NCBI GenBank assembly: GCA_018239985.1
Contig: JAFEGK010000005.1
Span: forward strand, 1 to 53,607
Direction: 5' to 3'
Length of the DNA: 53,607 nt
Source: Verrucomicrobiota bacterium
GTDB lineage: Bacteria > Chlamydiota > Chlamydiia > Chlamydiales > Rhabdochlamydiaceae
The position numbers were made by a program, and so were the translations under genes. This document shows positions 8,246 through 16,219 of this stretch, piece by piece. The notes beneath the pieces are model-generated. The model was given only the letters and a program-made list of their open reading frames with translations. It was not told the DNA's origin and made no database searches. Every line of letters starts with the position of its first letter. Within the stretch, counting starts at the first letter, position 1.

Positions 8246-9322
8246 TTAAATTAATTTATATGTATTTAATAATGAAGAGGCTAAAGAGATTTCGGCTTCG
8301 GTTGTCAACCTTGATAATGAGAATCTTAGGGTCGAAAGTGCCTCAGAGCGGGATAGCCCCATGGAGAGCAACACCCGCGACGGCTCCAAAGAGCCAGACG
8401 CGCAGGCGGACCCCATACTGGCGGCCACTCCCTGTAAATCGAGTTGAATGAGCAGTGCCTCCCCATCGACCCCAGGAAAAGTGATGCTCGAGGTGTTGCA
8501 TACCCGAGGTCCTGTTCCATTGACACGATGCCCGGCTTCTAATTGATTGCGAAGCCGCTCCATCCGAAGAATCGCCTCCGGAAGCTCCAATTCGAGCAAT
8601 TCGATCGCTTTAGCCAGCCCGATAATCCCTGGGAGATTTTCCGTGCCTGCCCGTCTTAAGCCTTCTTGCCCGCCGCCGGTGAGCAGTGGCTCGAGTTTGC
8701 ACCCTTTGCGGATAAACAGCAGCCCGATACCCTTGGGCCCATGGATTTTGTGACCCGAAAAAGCCATCGCACTGACCCCTCTGGGGATCTGGAAAAGTTC
8801 TTTTCCAAGCCATGCCACTCCATCGACGATGAAGGGAATTTGAAGCCGCTCGGCGATCTGGGCAATCTCTTCGATCGGATTTTTCACCCCCGTTTCGCTA
8901 TTAACAGCGCTCAGAATAATCACGGAATCGGGGGTGGCGATTTCTTCGATATCGGCCACCTGAACATGCCCCTCTGGCCCAACAGGCAAATAGACGACTG
9001 GGTTCCCAAGCCTCTTTACCGTCTCATAAACCGCAGCATGCTCGATCTGGCTTGTGATCACGTTACTGCGCAATTTCATCCCTAAAATCGCCAAATTAAG
9101 CGCTTCTGTGCCACTCGAAGTGAAGACGAGCTCGTTCGGCCTCACCCCCAAATAAGCGGCAATCTGCTCGCGTGCGCGTGCTAGGCGCTGATGAGCTGCC
9201 CGCCCAAAGCTATGGATGCTCGAAGGATTGGAAGGACCAGCCTCCAACTCTGCAAGGATTGCAGCAGCAACCCGGGGATCCACCTGGGTCGTTCCGTTAT
9301 TATCTAAAAATATCTTTTGCAC
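8246..9322 (-). CDS. nifS: NifS/IscS-like cysteine desulfurase
   Basis: PLP-dependent enzyme that takes sulfur from cysteine for iron-sulfur clusters and thio-modifications. 358 residues. The Schiff-base Lys is in SGHKIHGPKG (K192), the PLP-phosphate segment SSGTEALN is at 69-76, and the persulfide Cys is in GSACASGS (C307). The residue normally Gln in the VDxxQ motif, which touches the PLP O3', is Ala here (VDGVA, 166-170), which is unusual for active desulfurases. The start is GTG at 9322; no nearby ATG gives the family's N-terminus. It corresponds to the NifS-related CT258 from memory. The shorter C-terminus suggests it may not act with the usual IscU partner. Confidence 0.9.
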   Translation of the reverse strand: MQKIFLDNNGTTQVDPRVAAAILAELEAGPSNPSSIHSFGRAAHQRLARAREQIAAYLGVRPNELVFTSSGTEALNLAILGMKLRSNVITSQIEHAAVYETVKRLGNPVVYLPVGPEGHVQVADIEEIATPDSVIILSAVNSETGVKNPIEEIAQIAERLQIPFIVDGVAWLGKELFQIPRGVSAMAFSGHKIHGPKGIGLLFIRKGCKLEPLLTGGGQEGLRRAGTENLPGIIGLAKAIELLELELPEAILRMERLRNQLEAGHRVNGTGPRVCNTSSITFPGVDGEALLIQLDLQGVAASMGSACASGSLEPSRVLLSMGLSRSEALSTLRFSLSRLTTEAEISLASSLLNTYKLI

Positions 9323-9420
9323 CCTTTAAGGATACCAGAATTGAAAGGGAAAAGCAATTGGCTACAAGTGGATTGTTAATGCGTAATTGTTTGAAATTAA
9401 TTAATATTATGTTCAAAAAA

Positions 9421-9449
9421 TTTACAAATATTAATAAATCTGATATAAT
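9421..9449 (+). promoter_or_regulatory. Candidate promoter giving a leaderless M50-like transcript
   Basis: TTTACA (9421-9426), a 17-base spacer and TATAAT (9444-9449) form a near-consensus promoter. Only 8 bases separate the -10 box from the ATG at 9458, so transcription would begin at or beside the start codon. Confidence 0.6.
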
Positions 9450-9457
9450 TAATTGTA

Positions 9458-10060
9458 ATGATTGATTTAGTTTATAATAACTATCCTATAATAAGAAACC
9501 TTACATTAAATGAACGGCGTTTAGGGTTCGCGGCTTTGCTCTGCATGTCGATTGGTACTGTATTGGCTCATGAATATAGTCATATGTTTGCGGCAAGTTC
9601 CTTATTTTTAGATGTTAAACAACATATGACTTGTGAACTTTTTTACTGTAGCGTCAAATATGATGGTCCTTTACGAGTTCCTGAAGGTTCTAGTATAGGC
9701 TATAAGCTTCGAGATGGCATTGTATCTGCTGCTGGACCTATTTCAGACATGACCCTGGTTGCTCTCACTGCAGTGGCTGCATGGAAAATGCGACACACTA
9801 ATAAGAAAATTTCATTACTGTTTGCAACAACCGCTTTTACTATTGCCTCGAATACTTTTAGTTATGCTCTAATGACTCATGGGGCGGATTGGGGTGATTT
9901 TGTAAGCGTGGAAACAAAATTAGGAATCCCACATTATGTTCAAACGGCAATCGCAGGTGCGGTGACTGTTGGAGTTGCTGGTTTACTAAGACATCTTCTA
10001 TCGGAAAAACCAATACATACCTACAATTTACGGCCAAGACCTACCAAAAAATTGATCTAG
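9458..10060 (+). CDS. Small M50-like membrane metalloprotease (putative)
   Basis: 200 residues, polytopic. A hydrophobic helix carries AHEYSH (HExxH at residues 38-42). Further on, a second hydrophobic region begins with AAGP (91-94), and GADWGDF (142-148) could supply the third zinc ligand (D147 or D144). HExxH inside a membrane helix, followed by an AAGP segment and a later Asp, is the pattern of site-2-protease relatives. The protein is short and has no PDZ or CBS domain. The surroundings are AT-rich, unlike the neighbouring housekeeping genes, which suggests acquisition or relaxed composition. It has no Shine-Dalgarno sequence and a promoter 8 bases upstream. Substrate unknown. Confidence 0.65.
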   Translation: MIDLVYNNYPIIRNLTLNERRLGFAALLCMSIGTVLAHEYSHMFAASSLFLDVKQHMTCELFYCSVKYDGPLRVPEGSSIGYKLRDGIVSAAGPISDMTLVALTAVAAWKMRHTNKKISLLFATTAFTIASNTFSYALMTHGADWGDFVSVETKLGIPHYVQTAIAGAVTVGVAGLLRHLLSEKPIHTYNLRPRPTKKLI

Positions 10061-10185
10061 TTACACTTCTTAGAGCGCACCCAGCTTACTTCCTCACGAA
10101 CTGCAGGATCTGGGCAGTTAGCTATTTCATAGAGAAGAAGAGGGAGGCAACTTGGGTTTCAGAGAAGGATAAATAAAGAAATAAT

Positions 10186-10839
10186 TTACTTAAGAGAAAT
10201 TCTTTTGAGCAGTTCGTCTTTAAGCTGCGGCTCGGATTGGAAGTGGATCGCATCGATGCCCAACTGCTTGGCAGCTTCGACGTTGTCGATTTTATCATCG
10301 ATAAAGACCACTTCATGGGCAGGTAGGTCCAGGGAACTTAGTAAAAGTTCAAAGACTCTCGGGTCGGGCTTTTCAAGACCCATTTCACAGGAAAGAAGGC
10401 AAGGCTCAAATGGCTCGTAAAAGCCAAAATCTTCAATCATTTGTTTGTGACGATCATTGATGTTTGAAAGCAAACCGACACGGAGGCCGTTTTTCTTCAG
10501 GGTGTCGATCAAACTATAGATCTTTTGATCTGCGTTAATACTAGCCCTTAGTGTTTGGTTATATTGCTCTGGCCAATCTTGGGGCAATTCGATTCCTTTT
10601 GCTTGGGCATATTCAAGCCAAAATCCGATCTCCGGTTGTCCTGCAGAGACGGCTTTTCTCTTCTCAAGATTGACTGACTCAAATTCCGATTTGGATATAT
10701 GTAGGCAGTCACACAGAAAATTGGCGATCATATCGCGGTCAGGACTGGCAATAACATTTCCCCAATCGAAAATCACCGCCTTCGGGGAGGCGATCAGGGA
10801 GGTAGAGGCAAAAACAAGGGAAAACAAAAATTTTTTCAT
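10186..10839 (-). CDS. HAD-superfamily phosphatase with predicted signal peptide
   Basis: 217 residues. The HAD motifs are present: motif I FDWGNV (nucleophile D25), motif II LLSN (about 124-127), motif III Lys in GLEKPDPRVF, and motif IV FIDDKIDN. Gly stands at the usual second Asp of motif I, as in the YihX-type subgroup. The first 18 residues (MKKFLFSLVFASTSLIAS) form a plausible signal peptide, so the enzyme may act in the periplasm or be exported, which is rare for this subgroup. The ATG overlaps the PP2C stop (ATGA), making it the last gene of a five-gene operon. The substrate cannot be told from the sequence. Confidence 0.85.
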   Translation of the reverse strand: MKKFLFSLVFASTSLIASPKAVIFDWGNVIASPDRDMIANFLCDCLHISKSEFESVNLEKRKAVSAGQPEIGFWLEYAQAKGIELPQDWPEQYNQTLRASINADQKIYSLIDTLKKNGLRVGLLSNINDRHKQMIEDFGFYEPFEPCLLSCEMGLEKPDPRVFELLLSSLDLPAHEVVFIDDKIDNVEAAKQLGIDAIHFQSEPQLKDELLKRISLK

Positions 10840-11567
10840 ATTATCTTTAACAATAATACGGTGATATTATCATTTCCCCCATTTTTTTTCGCCTCCAAAA
10901 TGAGCATGGCTGCTGCCGCTTCCAGGGTGTCGGAGGCATCGATGATGTCTTGGATTTGGGGGTCGGGGAGGGCGTCGGTTAGCCCGTCGGAGCAGAGAAA
11001 GTATATATCGCCCACTTCGGGATGATCGGTGCCAAAATCAGCGGTCACTTGACGCTGGGTCCCAACCGCGCGAGTGAGGACGTTTTTGTAGGGGAAGTTT
11101 CGGGCAAGCGATTCGTCGAGTTCGCCAGAGGCTAGGAGCTCTTCTTTTAGGGAATGGTCGTGGGTCATTTGCAGGAGGCGCCCTTTACGGATCCGGTAGA
11201 TGCGGCTGTCACCGACGTGGGCAAACAGCATGGTATTGCCGATAATGAGGATGACACAGAGGGTGGTCCCCATCCCGGAGAGGTTTCGATCCTTGGTGCC
11301 GAGGGTATGGACGTGGCTGTTAGCTTTTTGGATTGCCTCAGTCAAAATTTCACGCCACTGCTCGATCTCATGTCGCCTTTGGGCTGCGGTTTTGATTTCG
11401 CGGCAGATTATCATCACGGTTTCATTAGCCGCTACTTCACCCGCTTTATGGCCACCCATTCCATCAGCGAGAATATAGAGCTGCTCTCTGGGCATCTGGG
11501 CCCAAACATCTTCATTGTTGAGTCGTACAAGGCCAATATCTGTCGCGCCGTAGGACTCAATTTTCAT
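10836..11567 (-). CDS. PP2C-type Ser/Thr protein phosphatase
   Basis: Metal-dependent phosphatase of 243 residues. The motifs are in order: an N-terminal TDIGLVRLNNED, then ADGMGGHKAGEVA, GMGTTL, FAHVGDSRIYRI, FLCSDGLTDALPD and GGNDNITVLLL. The Asp residues that bind two metals are all present. I chose the ATG at 11567 because the protein then starts MKIESYGATDIG as in the family; an upstream alternative at 11597 would lengthen the overlap with the serpin gene. As chosen, the start overlaps the serpin stop by 11 bases. It corresponds to CT259, a PP2C phosphatase, from memory. It probably counteracts Hanks-type kinases. Confidence 0.93.
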   Translation of the reverse strand: MKIESYGATDIGLVRLNNEDVWAQMPREQLYILADGMGGHKAGEVAANETVMIICREIKTAAQRRHEIEQWREILTEAIQKANSHVHTLGTKDRNLSGMGTTLCVILIIGNTMLFAHVGDSRIYRIRKGRLLQMTHDHSLKEELLASGELDESLARNFPYKNVLTRAVGTQRQVTADFGTDHPEVGDIYFLCSDGLTDALPDPQIQDIIDASDTLEAAAAMLILEAKKNGGNDNITVLLLKII

Positions 11568-12756
11568 CGCATTTTTCCGCAGTTGGGTGGGTGACACGTC
11601 CCATGAAAAGGATCGCTTTTGAATGGGTATCGATGATGAGGAAGAGGAACGGATGATCGGCGATAAAGGGGGTCACTTTTTCAGGTGGGATGTAGATCGA
11701 TTTGACCGATAGGGAGCTCGTTGTCGCAGAGGCAGCTGTTACCCCATTTTCTTTAAAGGAAAAGTATGTTTCATGGATCACTCTAGAGAGAAATAGGTCC
11801 TTAGTCCCGTTGATTTTTGAAAAATCGGCCCCAAAGCTAAAGGCAGTGCTCATGCCAAGCTCAATAAGCGGTTCATTAAGGCTAATCCGTTTTTTAATGC
11901 AAAATTTGGGGATTTGGAGATTTAGGGTAGTAGGGTGGCTCGAGCTGATCCATTTACTTAGATTTTCATTACTAAGAATATTCTCAAGATCGACGATCGA
12001 ATTCCTAGGCAGTAGGACGACACATTCGAGAAGCGGTTGCTCTGTTCCTTGGCGTATGAAAGGGAGAGAGACCCCTTGGAGCTCATCATTTTCAAAGTAG
12101 GAGAAAGAGTGGGTTTGCTGGAGCATCTGCACTTCGATCGGTGGTTTATCGGCCACATGAAAGAGGCCTGGCTTGGTTGCTTTCGATTCGAAAGGATAGA
12201 CCCAATCGCCATTGAAATAGACAGCATTAGCTACAACAAGACGGGTAGAGGAGTCCAGATCTCCTTCTTGGAGCATATTGGGAATTTTCTTTTCGGTTTT
12301 GTTGCTGATCCAGTTGTTGATCGTTTCTGTTGCTTGGGCAGGTTTACCAAAATTTATGGCTTGCAATTCTGCGTGGAAGGTCTGAGTTGCAATCTCTTGA
12401 AATGGGGAGAGAAAACGGACGTCCTCGTGGGGAAAAAGGGCGTTAGCAATATGGAGTTTATAGCCTCTTTCCGAGGGGGTCGTTAAGCCGGTGAGCTGTT
12501 TATTGAACGCTTTTAGAAAGGGCTCATCTTTGCCGGATAGATGCAGGACCGTTTTTACTTGTGAGGCAGTTTCCCCAGCTGCACCAAAATAGAGCAGAGC
12601 GAGATTAGAAAAGATACCGTAGGGAGAAAAAGCTATATTGCCCTCATAGCCCCCAATTTTTGAATAGAGGCTGAAAGCAAACTGATTGTTGTCCTCGCCG
12701 ATCGATTGGGCGAAGCAGTGGAAGGTAAACAAAAGGCAGAGGAGGATTTTTTTCAT
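11557..12756 (-). CDS. Secreted serpin (serine protease inhibitor)
   Basis: 399 residues with an N-terminal signal peptide (about 1-16, MKKILLCLLFTFHCFA) and a complete serpin fold: NIAFSPYGI (40-48), VVANAVYFNGDWVYPF (174-189), and the C-terminal HPFLFLI and FMGRV strands. The reactive-centre loop follows E336-N-G338. Residues P12 to P9 are small (A341, A342, S343, A344), as in inhibitory serpins that insert the loop into sheet A. Counting 15 positions from the hinge puts Lys352 at P1 and Ser353 at P1', which predicts inhibition of trypsin-like proteases. It is coupled by ATGA to the CPBP protease upstream. Whether it is exported beyond the periplasm is unknown. Confidence 0.93.
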   Translation of the reverse strand: MKKILLCLLFTFHCFAQSIGEDNNQFAFSLYSKIGGYEGNIAFSPYGIFSNLALLYFGAAGETASQVKTVLHLSGKDEPFLKAFNKQLTGLTTPSERGYKLHIANALFPHEDVRFLSPFQEIATQTFHAELQAINFGKPAQATETINNWISNKTEKKIPNMLQEGDLDSSTRLVVANAVYFNGDWVYPFESKATKPGLFHVADKPPIEVQMLQQTHSFSYFENDELQGVSLPFIRQGTEQPLLECVVLLPRNSIVDLENILSNENLSKWISSSHPTTLNLQIPKFCIKKRISLNEPLIELGMSTAFSFGADFSKINGTKDLFLSRVIHETYFSFKENGVTAASATTSSLSVKSIYIPPEKVTPFIADHPFLFLIIDTHSKAILFMGRVTHPTAEKCDEN

Positions 12757-13613
12757 GTGAGCTCCGGGGTGAATAGAATGCGAAATGCGCTGACGCTATT
12801 GAATGCAATATGAAGTCCGATCGGAGCCCAAAGAGAGCCTTGTCGCTCATAGAGGAAACCTAAGAAGGTGCCCAATATGAGTAGAGAGAAAATTAAGGAG
12901 ACGTTGCCGAGGCTATGCCCTGCTGAATAGTGAAAGATGGCAAAGATGAAGGCCGATAGTAGAATCGCTGCTTTGGGTCCGATCCGCCTCCTGAGATAGG
13001 TTTGAACCACACCACGAAAAATGAATTCTTCTAAAAGAGGGGCCATTATGAGCACCGAGAGGAGGGCAAAGGTTAGGGAGAGGGGAGTGTTCATCGCCAC
13101 TTTGACAAATTTGACCGCATTTTGCTCGTAGTCTTCCAATTGGAACAGCTGCTTCATCACAACGTCGAGAAGATCGATTAAAATCGATACAAGTGGGAAG
13201 CTCATGAGCCAAGTGATTCCACCGATCCACAAATCGAGCCAAATCGATGATGAGGGGGTATGGGTCCGATCTTTCCAGATTTTGCGGTAACTGATTTGAT
13301 CTCGCCCAAACATAAACCATTGCAAAATATAAAAAAGGATCAACATGACCCCAAATTGCAAGCCAGTGATCGCAGAGATCGGAAGAGTGGTGATAGAGGG
13401 ATTTTGGTTTTTAAGCATTGTTTGAATGGCCAATAGAATAAAGCGGCTAATGACATAGGTGAGTAAAAGATAGAGGATGAAAACCCCCAATAGTTGAAGA
13501 CCAGTTACTACGGCTCTATCTTTTCCCTGCTGTTTAGGGAGTTGATAAAACCCTTTTGTGTAGGCTAGCCAGTTGGCTGCAAAGGCCCAAAGTATTAAGA
13601 GAATTCCAGTCAT
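12753..13613 (-). CDS. CPBP-family intramembrane metalloprotease (CAAX/Abi type)
   Basis: Polytopic membrane protein of 286 residues with the CPBP signature: EEFIFRGVVQ, then FAIFHYS and HIAFNSVSA, which supply the Glu and His residues of the glutamate-type intramembrane protease. I chose the ATG at 13613. The reading frame is open further upstream to 13862, but that part lies inside glgX on the same strand and encodes unlikely low-hydrophobicity sequence. The stop overlaps the serpin start by ATGA. The gap to glgX is about 50 bases, so it probably belongs to the same transcript. CPBP proteins act in prenyl-type processing, immunity or peptide export in other bacteria; the role here is unknown. 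Confidence 0.88.
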   Translation of the reverse strand: MTGILLILWAFAANWLAYTKGFYQLPKQQGKDRAVVTGLQLLGVFILYLLLTYVISRFILLAIQTMLKNQNPSITTLPISAITGLQFGVMLILFYILQWFMFGRDQISYRKIWKDRTHTPSSSIWLDLWIGGITWLMSFPLVSILIDLLDVVMKQLFQLEDYEQNAVKFVKVAMNTPLSLTFALLSVLIMAPLLEEFIFRGVVQTYLRRRIGPKAAILLSAFIFAIFHYSAGHSLGNVSLIFSLLILGTFLGFLYERQGSLWAPIGLHIAFNSVSAFRILFTPELT

Positions 13614-13665
13614 TTTTCGGAGAATACCAGATGGTATATTTCGACGCAAAGGCGCAGACAGTTTC

Positions 13666-15579
13666 TTACACTGGAAAAAACTTAGTCCAAAGTACGATTG
13701 CGCTGTAGGGGGCCATAGAGTAGTTCTCTTTGACTTCTTTTTGGGCTTCTTTAGGGTATGCCGTGTCGATGATTCGCTTCCAACGTTGTCCTTCTGGGGG
13801 AGGGGGAAGTTTGACATCAAGCTGTTTAAAGCAGGCGTTGAAGGCCATGTATAGCCCCTCATTATCTCGATGGAAGAAGTAGGCGATAAAACGGCTGCTA
13901 TGGCTAAAATCGGGTTTGTCAGGCTCGATTCCGTGCCAAGTCACATCATCATCGGTTAGGAAATTTGTCCGCTGAAAAAATTTGGTCGTTTTGCGAAACG
14001 AGAGGACAAATTGGAAAAATTGATGGAGAATTTCATCTTTTTCACATAGGTCCCAAAGGAAATAATTGAGCTGGTTATCTTGACAATAGGGGTTATTATT
14101 GCCGTTGCTCGTATGGCCATATTCATCTGCCATTAACACCATTGGGGTGCCGACACTGAGCAGGAGCGTGAGAACGAAGTTGCGGATTTGCCGCTTCCGC
14201 AGCTCTCTAATTTTAGGATCTTCAGTTGGTCCCTCGTGCCCGCAATTCCAAGTGGAATTGAAGTTCATCCCATCTCGGTTATCTTCGCCGTTATCCTCGT
14301 TGTGTTTGTCATTATAGGTGACTAAATCGCGCAAAGTGAAGCCATCATGGGCTGTGATGAAATTAATGCTATTGAATGGAGCTTTGCCATAGTAGAGATT
14401 TTGCGATCCCATCATCACCATGGAAAATTCGGATACCTGTCCATCGGTCCCTTTGATAAAACGGCGAACCACATCGCGGTATTGCCCATTCCAATCGGCC
14501 CATCGATCGCCTCCGGGAAAGGAGCCTACTTGATAAAGACCGGCACAATCCCACGCTTCAGCGATCAATTTTGTTTTAGCTAAGACCGAATCGTTGTTAA
14601 TTGCTTCAAGAATTGGAGGACGGCTTGTCACATTGCCTTTTTGATCGCGACAAAAAATAGAGGCTAAGTCAAAGCGGAATCCATCGACATGCATCTCGCT
14701 GACCCAATAACGTAGGGAGGAGAGGATGAGATCGATGACAACGGGATGGTTGGTGTTGACGGTGTTCCCACACCCCGTGTAGTCGGCGTAATCTCCTTTG
14801 TCATTTAAGATAAAGTAAGTTGCCTTGTCGATATACTCTAGAGTGCTTTTCCCCGTGTGATTGTAGACCACGTCGAGAATCACTTCGATGCCAGCCTCAT
14901 GGAGTGCTTTGACCATCATTTTAAATTCTCGTGGAGTCCCATACCGGGCTGTGGGAGAGAAGAAATTGATCGTCGAATAGCCCCAGTAGTTGTATAGCTT
15001 CTTTTTGGTCTTGGGATTTTTATGGACGTTGGCCGTCTCATCGAATTCAAAGATAGGTAGGAGCTCTATCGCATTGACCCCCAGTTGTTTTAGGTAAGGA
15101 ATTTTTTCGAGGAGACCGAGAAATGTTCCAGGATTTTTAACCCCGCTGCTCTTGTCTTGTGTAAAGCCGCGCACATGCATTTCGTAGATGACAAGGTCTT
15201 GGAAGGGAATCTGTGGTGCAGCATTGTTTCCCCAATCGAACGAGAGGTCTGGAAACACTTTACATAGAGGAGTCCCATAGATTTTTTTGCCCCAGATTTT
15301 AGATGTGTGGAGCTCTTTAGCATAGGGGTCGATGGTCCACTGGCTGTCTATCAGATATGCATAAAGGGCATCTTGAGGGAGATTTTTGATGTGGGTGTGC
15401 CAGACGTTTTCTGTTTTAGTTAGCGAAATTTCCTTAATAGGAGATAAATTTTTCTCTGAAAAAAAACAGAGGATGACCTCGGCAGCAGAGCTGGAATAGA
15501 GTGCAAAATTGACCCCATCTCCTTGATTGTTAGCACCTAGAGGGGAGGGTGAGCCTGGATTGATAATCAGATCTTGCAT
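13666..15579 (-). CDS. glgX: Glycogen debranching enzyme, isoamylase type
   Basis: Hydrolyses alpha-1,6 branches left after phosphorylase action on glycogen. 637 residues: an N-terminal CBM48-like domain (about 10-110, PGSPSPLGANNQGDGVNFALYS) and a GH13 barrel with the conserved regions DVVYNHT, DGFRFDLAS (nucleophile Asp), AEAWD (acid Glu) and FITAHDG. The C-terminal beta domain is present. It is first in a run of five minus-strand genes. It is adjacent to the divergent slc1, the same glgX/slc1 neighbourhood as CT042/CT043 in C. trachomatis (from memory). Chlamydiae keep glycogen metabolism despite their reduced genomes. Confidence 0.96.
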   Translation of the reverse strand: MQDLIINPGSPSPLGANNQGDGVNFALYSSSAAEVILCFFSEKNLSPIKEISLTKTENVWHTHIKNLPQDALYAYLIDSQWTIDPYAKELHTSKIWGKKIYGTPLCKVFPDLSFDWGNNAAPQIPFQDLVIYEMHVRGFTQDKSSGVKNPGTFLGLLEKIPYLKQLGVNAIELLPIFEFDETANVHKNPKTKKKLYNYWGYSTINFFSPTARYGTPREFKMMVKALHEAGIEVILDVVYNHTGKSTLEYIDKATYFILNDKGDYADYTGCGNTVNTNHPVVIDLILSSLRYWVSEMHVDGFRFDLASIFCRDQKGNVTSRPPILEAINNDSVLAKTKLIAEAWDCAGLYQVGSFPGGDRWADWNGQYRDVVRRFIKGTDGQVSEFSMVMMGSQNLYYGKAPFNSINFITAHDGFTLRDLVTYNDKHNEDNGEDNRDGMNFNSTWNCGHEGPTEDPKIRELRKRQIRNFVLTLLLSVGTPMVLMADEYGHTSNGNNNPYCQDNQLNYFLWDLCEKDEILHQFFQFVLSFRKTTKFFQRTNFLTDDDVTWHGIEPDKPDFSHSSRFIAYFFHRDNEGLYMAFNACFKQLDVKLPPPPEGQRWKRIIDTAYPKEAQKEVKENYSMAPYSAIVLWTKFFPV

Positions 15580-15691
15580 AAGAGTCGGTATAACAAAAAA
15601 TTATTTCAAAGGGAATTTTTTGTTGCACTTTTTCTCGTTCAATGGGAAACTCTTCGTAGTGGATAAAATATTTCTTAAAGGAGGACATTGA

Positions 15692-16219
15692 ATGTCACTA
15701 GAAAATGCAAAGCAGAATTTGAAAGAATTTGGGAAGGAGCTCAACCTCGAAGGGTTGGTTTTTGATGAAAACCACACCTGCATTTTGGGAATTGATAATA
15801 CCTTTTCCCTCCACTTGACCTACGAACCCAATTCAGACCGGCTATATCTTTATTCCCCGATTCTTGACGGACTTCCAAAAGATCAGAAGATTCTGCTGAA
15901 ACTATACGAATCACTCCTTGAAGGAGCGATGCTCGGCGGCCAGATGGCTGGCGGTGGGATAGGAGTTGCAGTCCCAGAAGAATTGATCCTTATGCATGCG
16001 ATTATTGAAATGGGCCCAGGAACAGATGCAAAAGCCCTCTGCCGCTTTGCTCCTGTCTTCGTAGATGCAGTCGAGAAATGGCGCGATAAATCCACTAAAA
16101 TCTGCCAAGGAATCGAAGTCCCAAGAGAAATGCCACAAGGCCCAATGCGTGGCCCACAAGGTCCTGGCCCTGGACCCGGCCCTTCAGGCGGCGGAACAGA
16201 GCGCTTCATTAAGATTTAA
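15692..16219 (+). CDS. slc1: Slc1-like type III secretion chaperone (CesT/SycE family)
   Basis: 175 residues, small and acidic, with the alpha/beta CesT-type fold expected from the pattern LEGLVFDENHTCILGID, then FSLHLTYEP, LYLYSPI and the helix ILLKLYESLLEGAMLGGQMAGGG. The dimer helices and a Gly/Pro-rich tail (about 148-168) follow; this tail is a recognised feature of chlamydial Slc1 proteins. In Chlamydia Slc1 binds early effectors such as Tarp and prepares them for secretion. A strong AAGGAGG lies 7 bases before the ATG. The stop TAA overlaps the stop of the convergent dnaA, and a perfect hairpin at 16245-16279 lies just beyond. Its presence implies that this organism has a type III system. 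Confidence 0.9.
   Translation: MSLENAKQNLKEFGKELNLEGLVFDENHTCILGIDNTFSLHLTYEPNSDRLYLYSPILDGLPKDQKILLKLYESLLEGAMLGGQMAGGGIGVAVPEELILMHAIIEMGPGTDAKALCRFAPVFVDAVEKWRDKSTKICQGIEVPREMPQGPMRGPQGPGPGPGPSGGGTERFIKI

Noticed and set aside
13614-13862. N-terminal extension of the CPBP protease frame
   Set aside because: It lies inside glgX on the same strand in another frame and encodes no membrane sequence; the ATG at 13613 gives the family's usual start.
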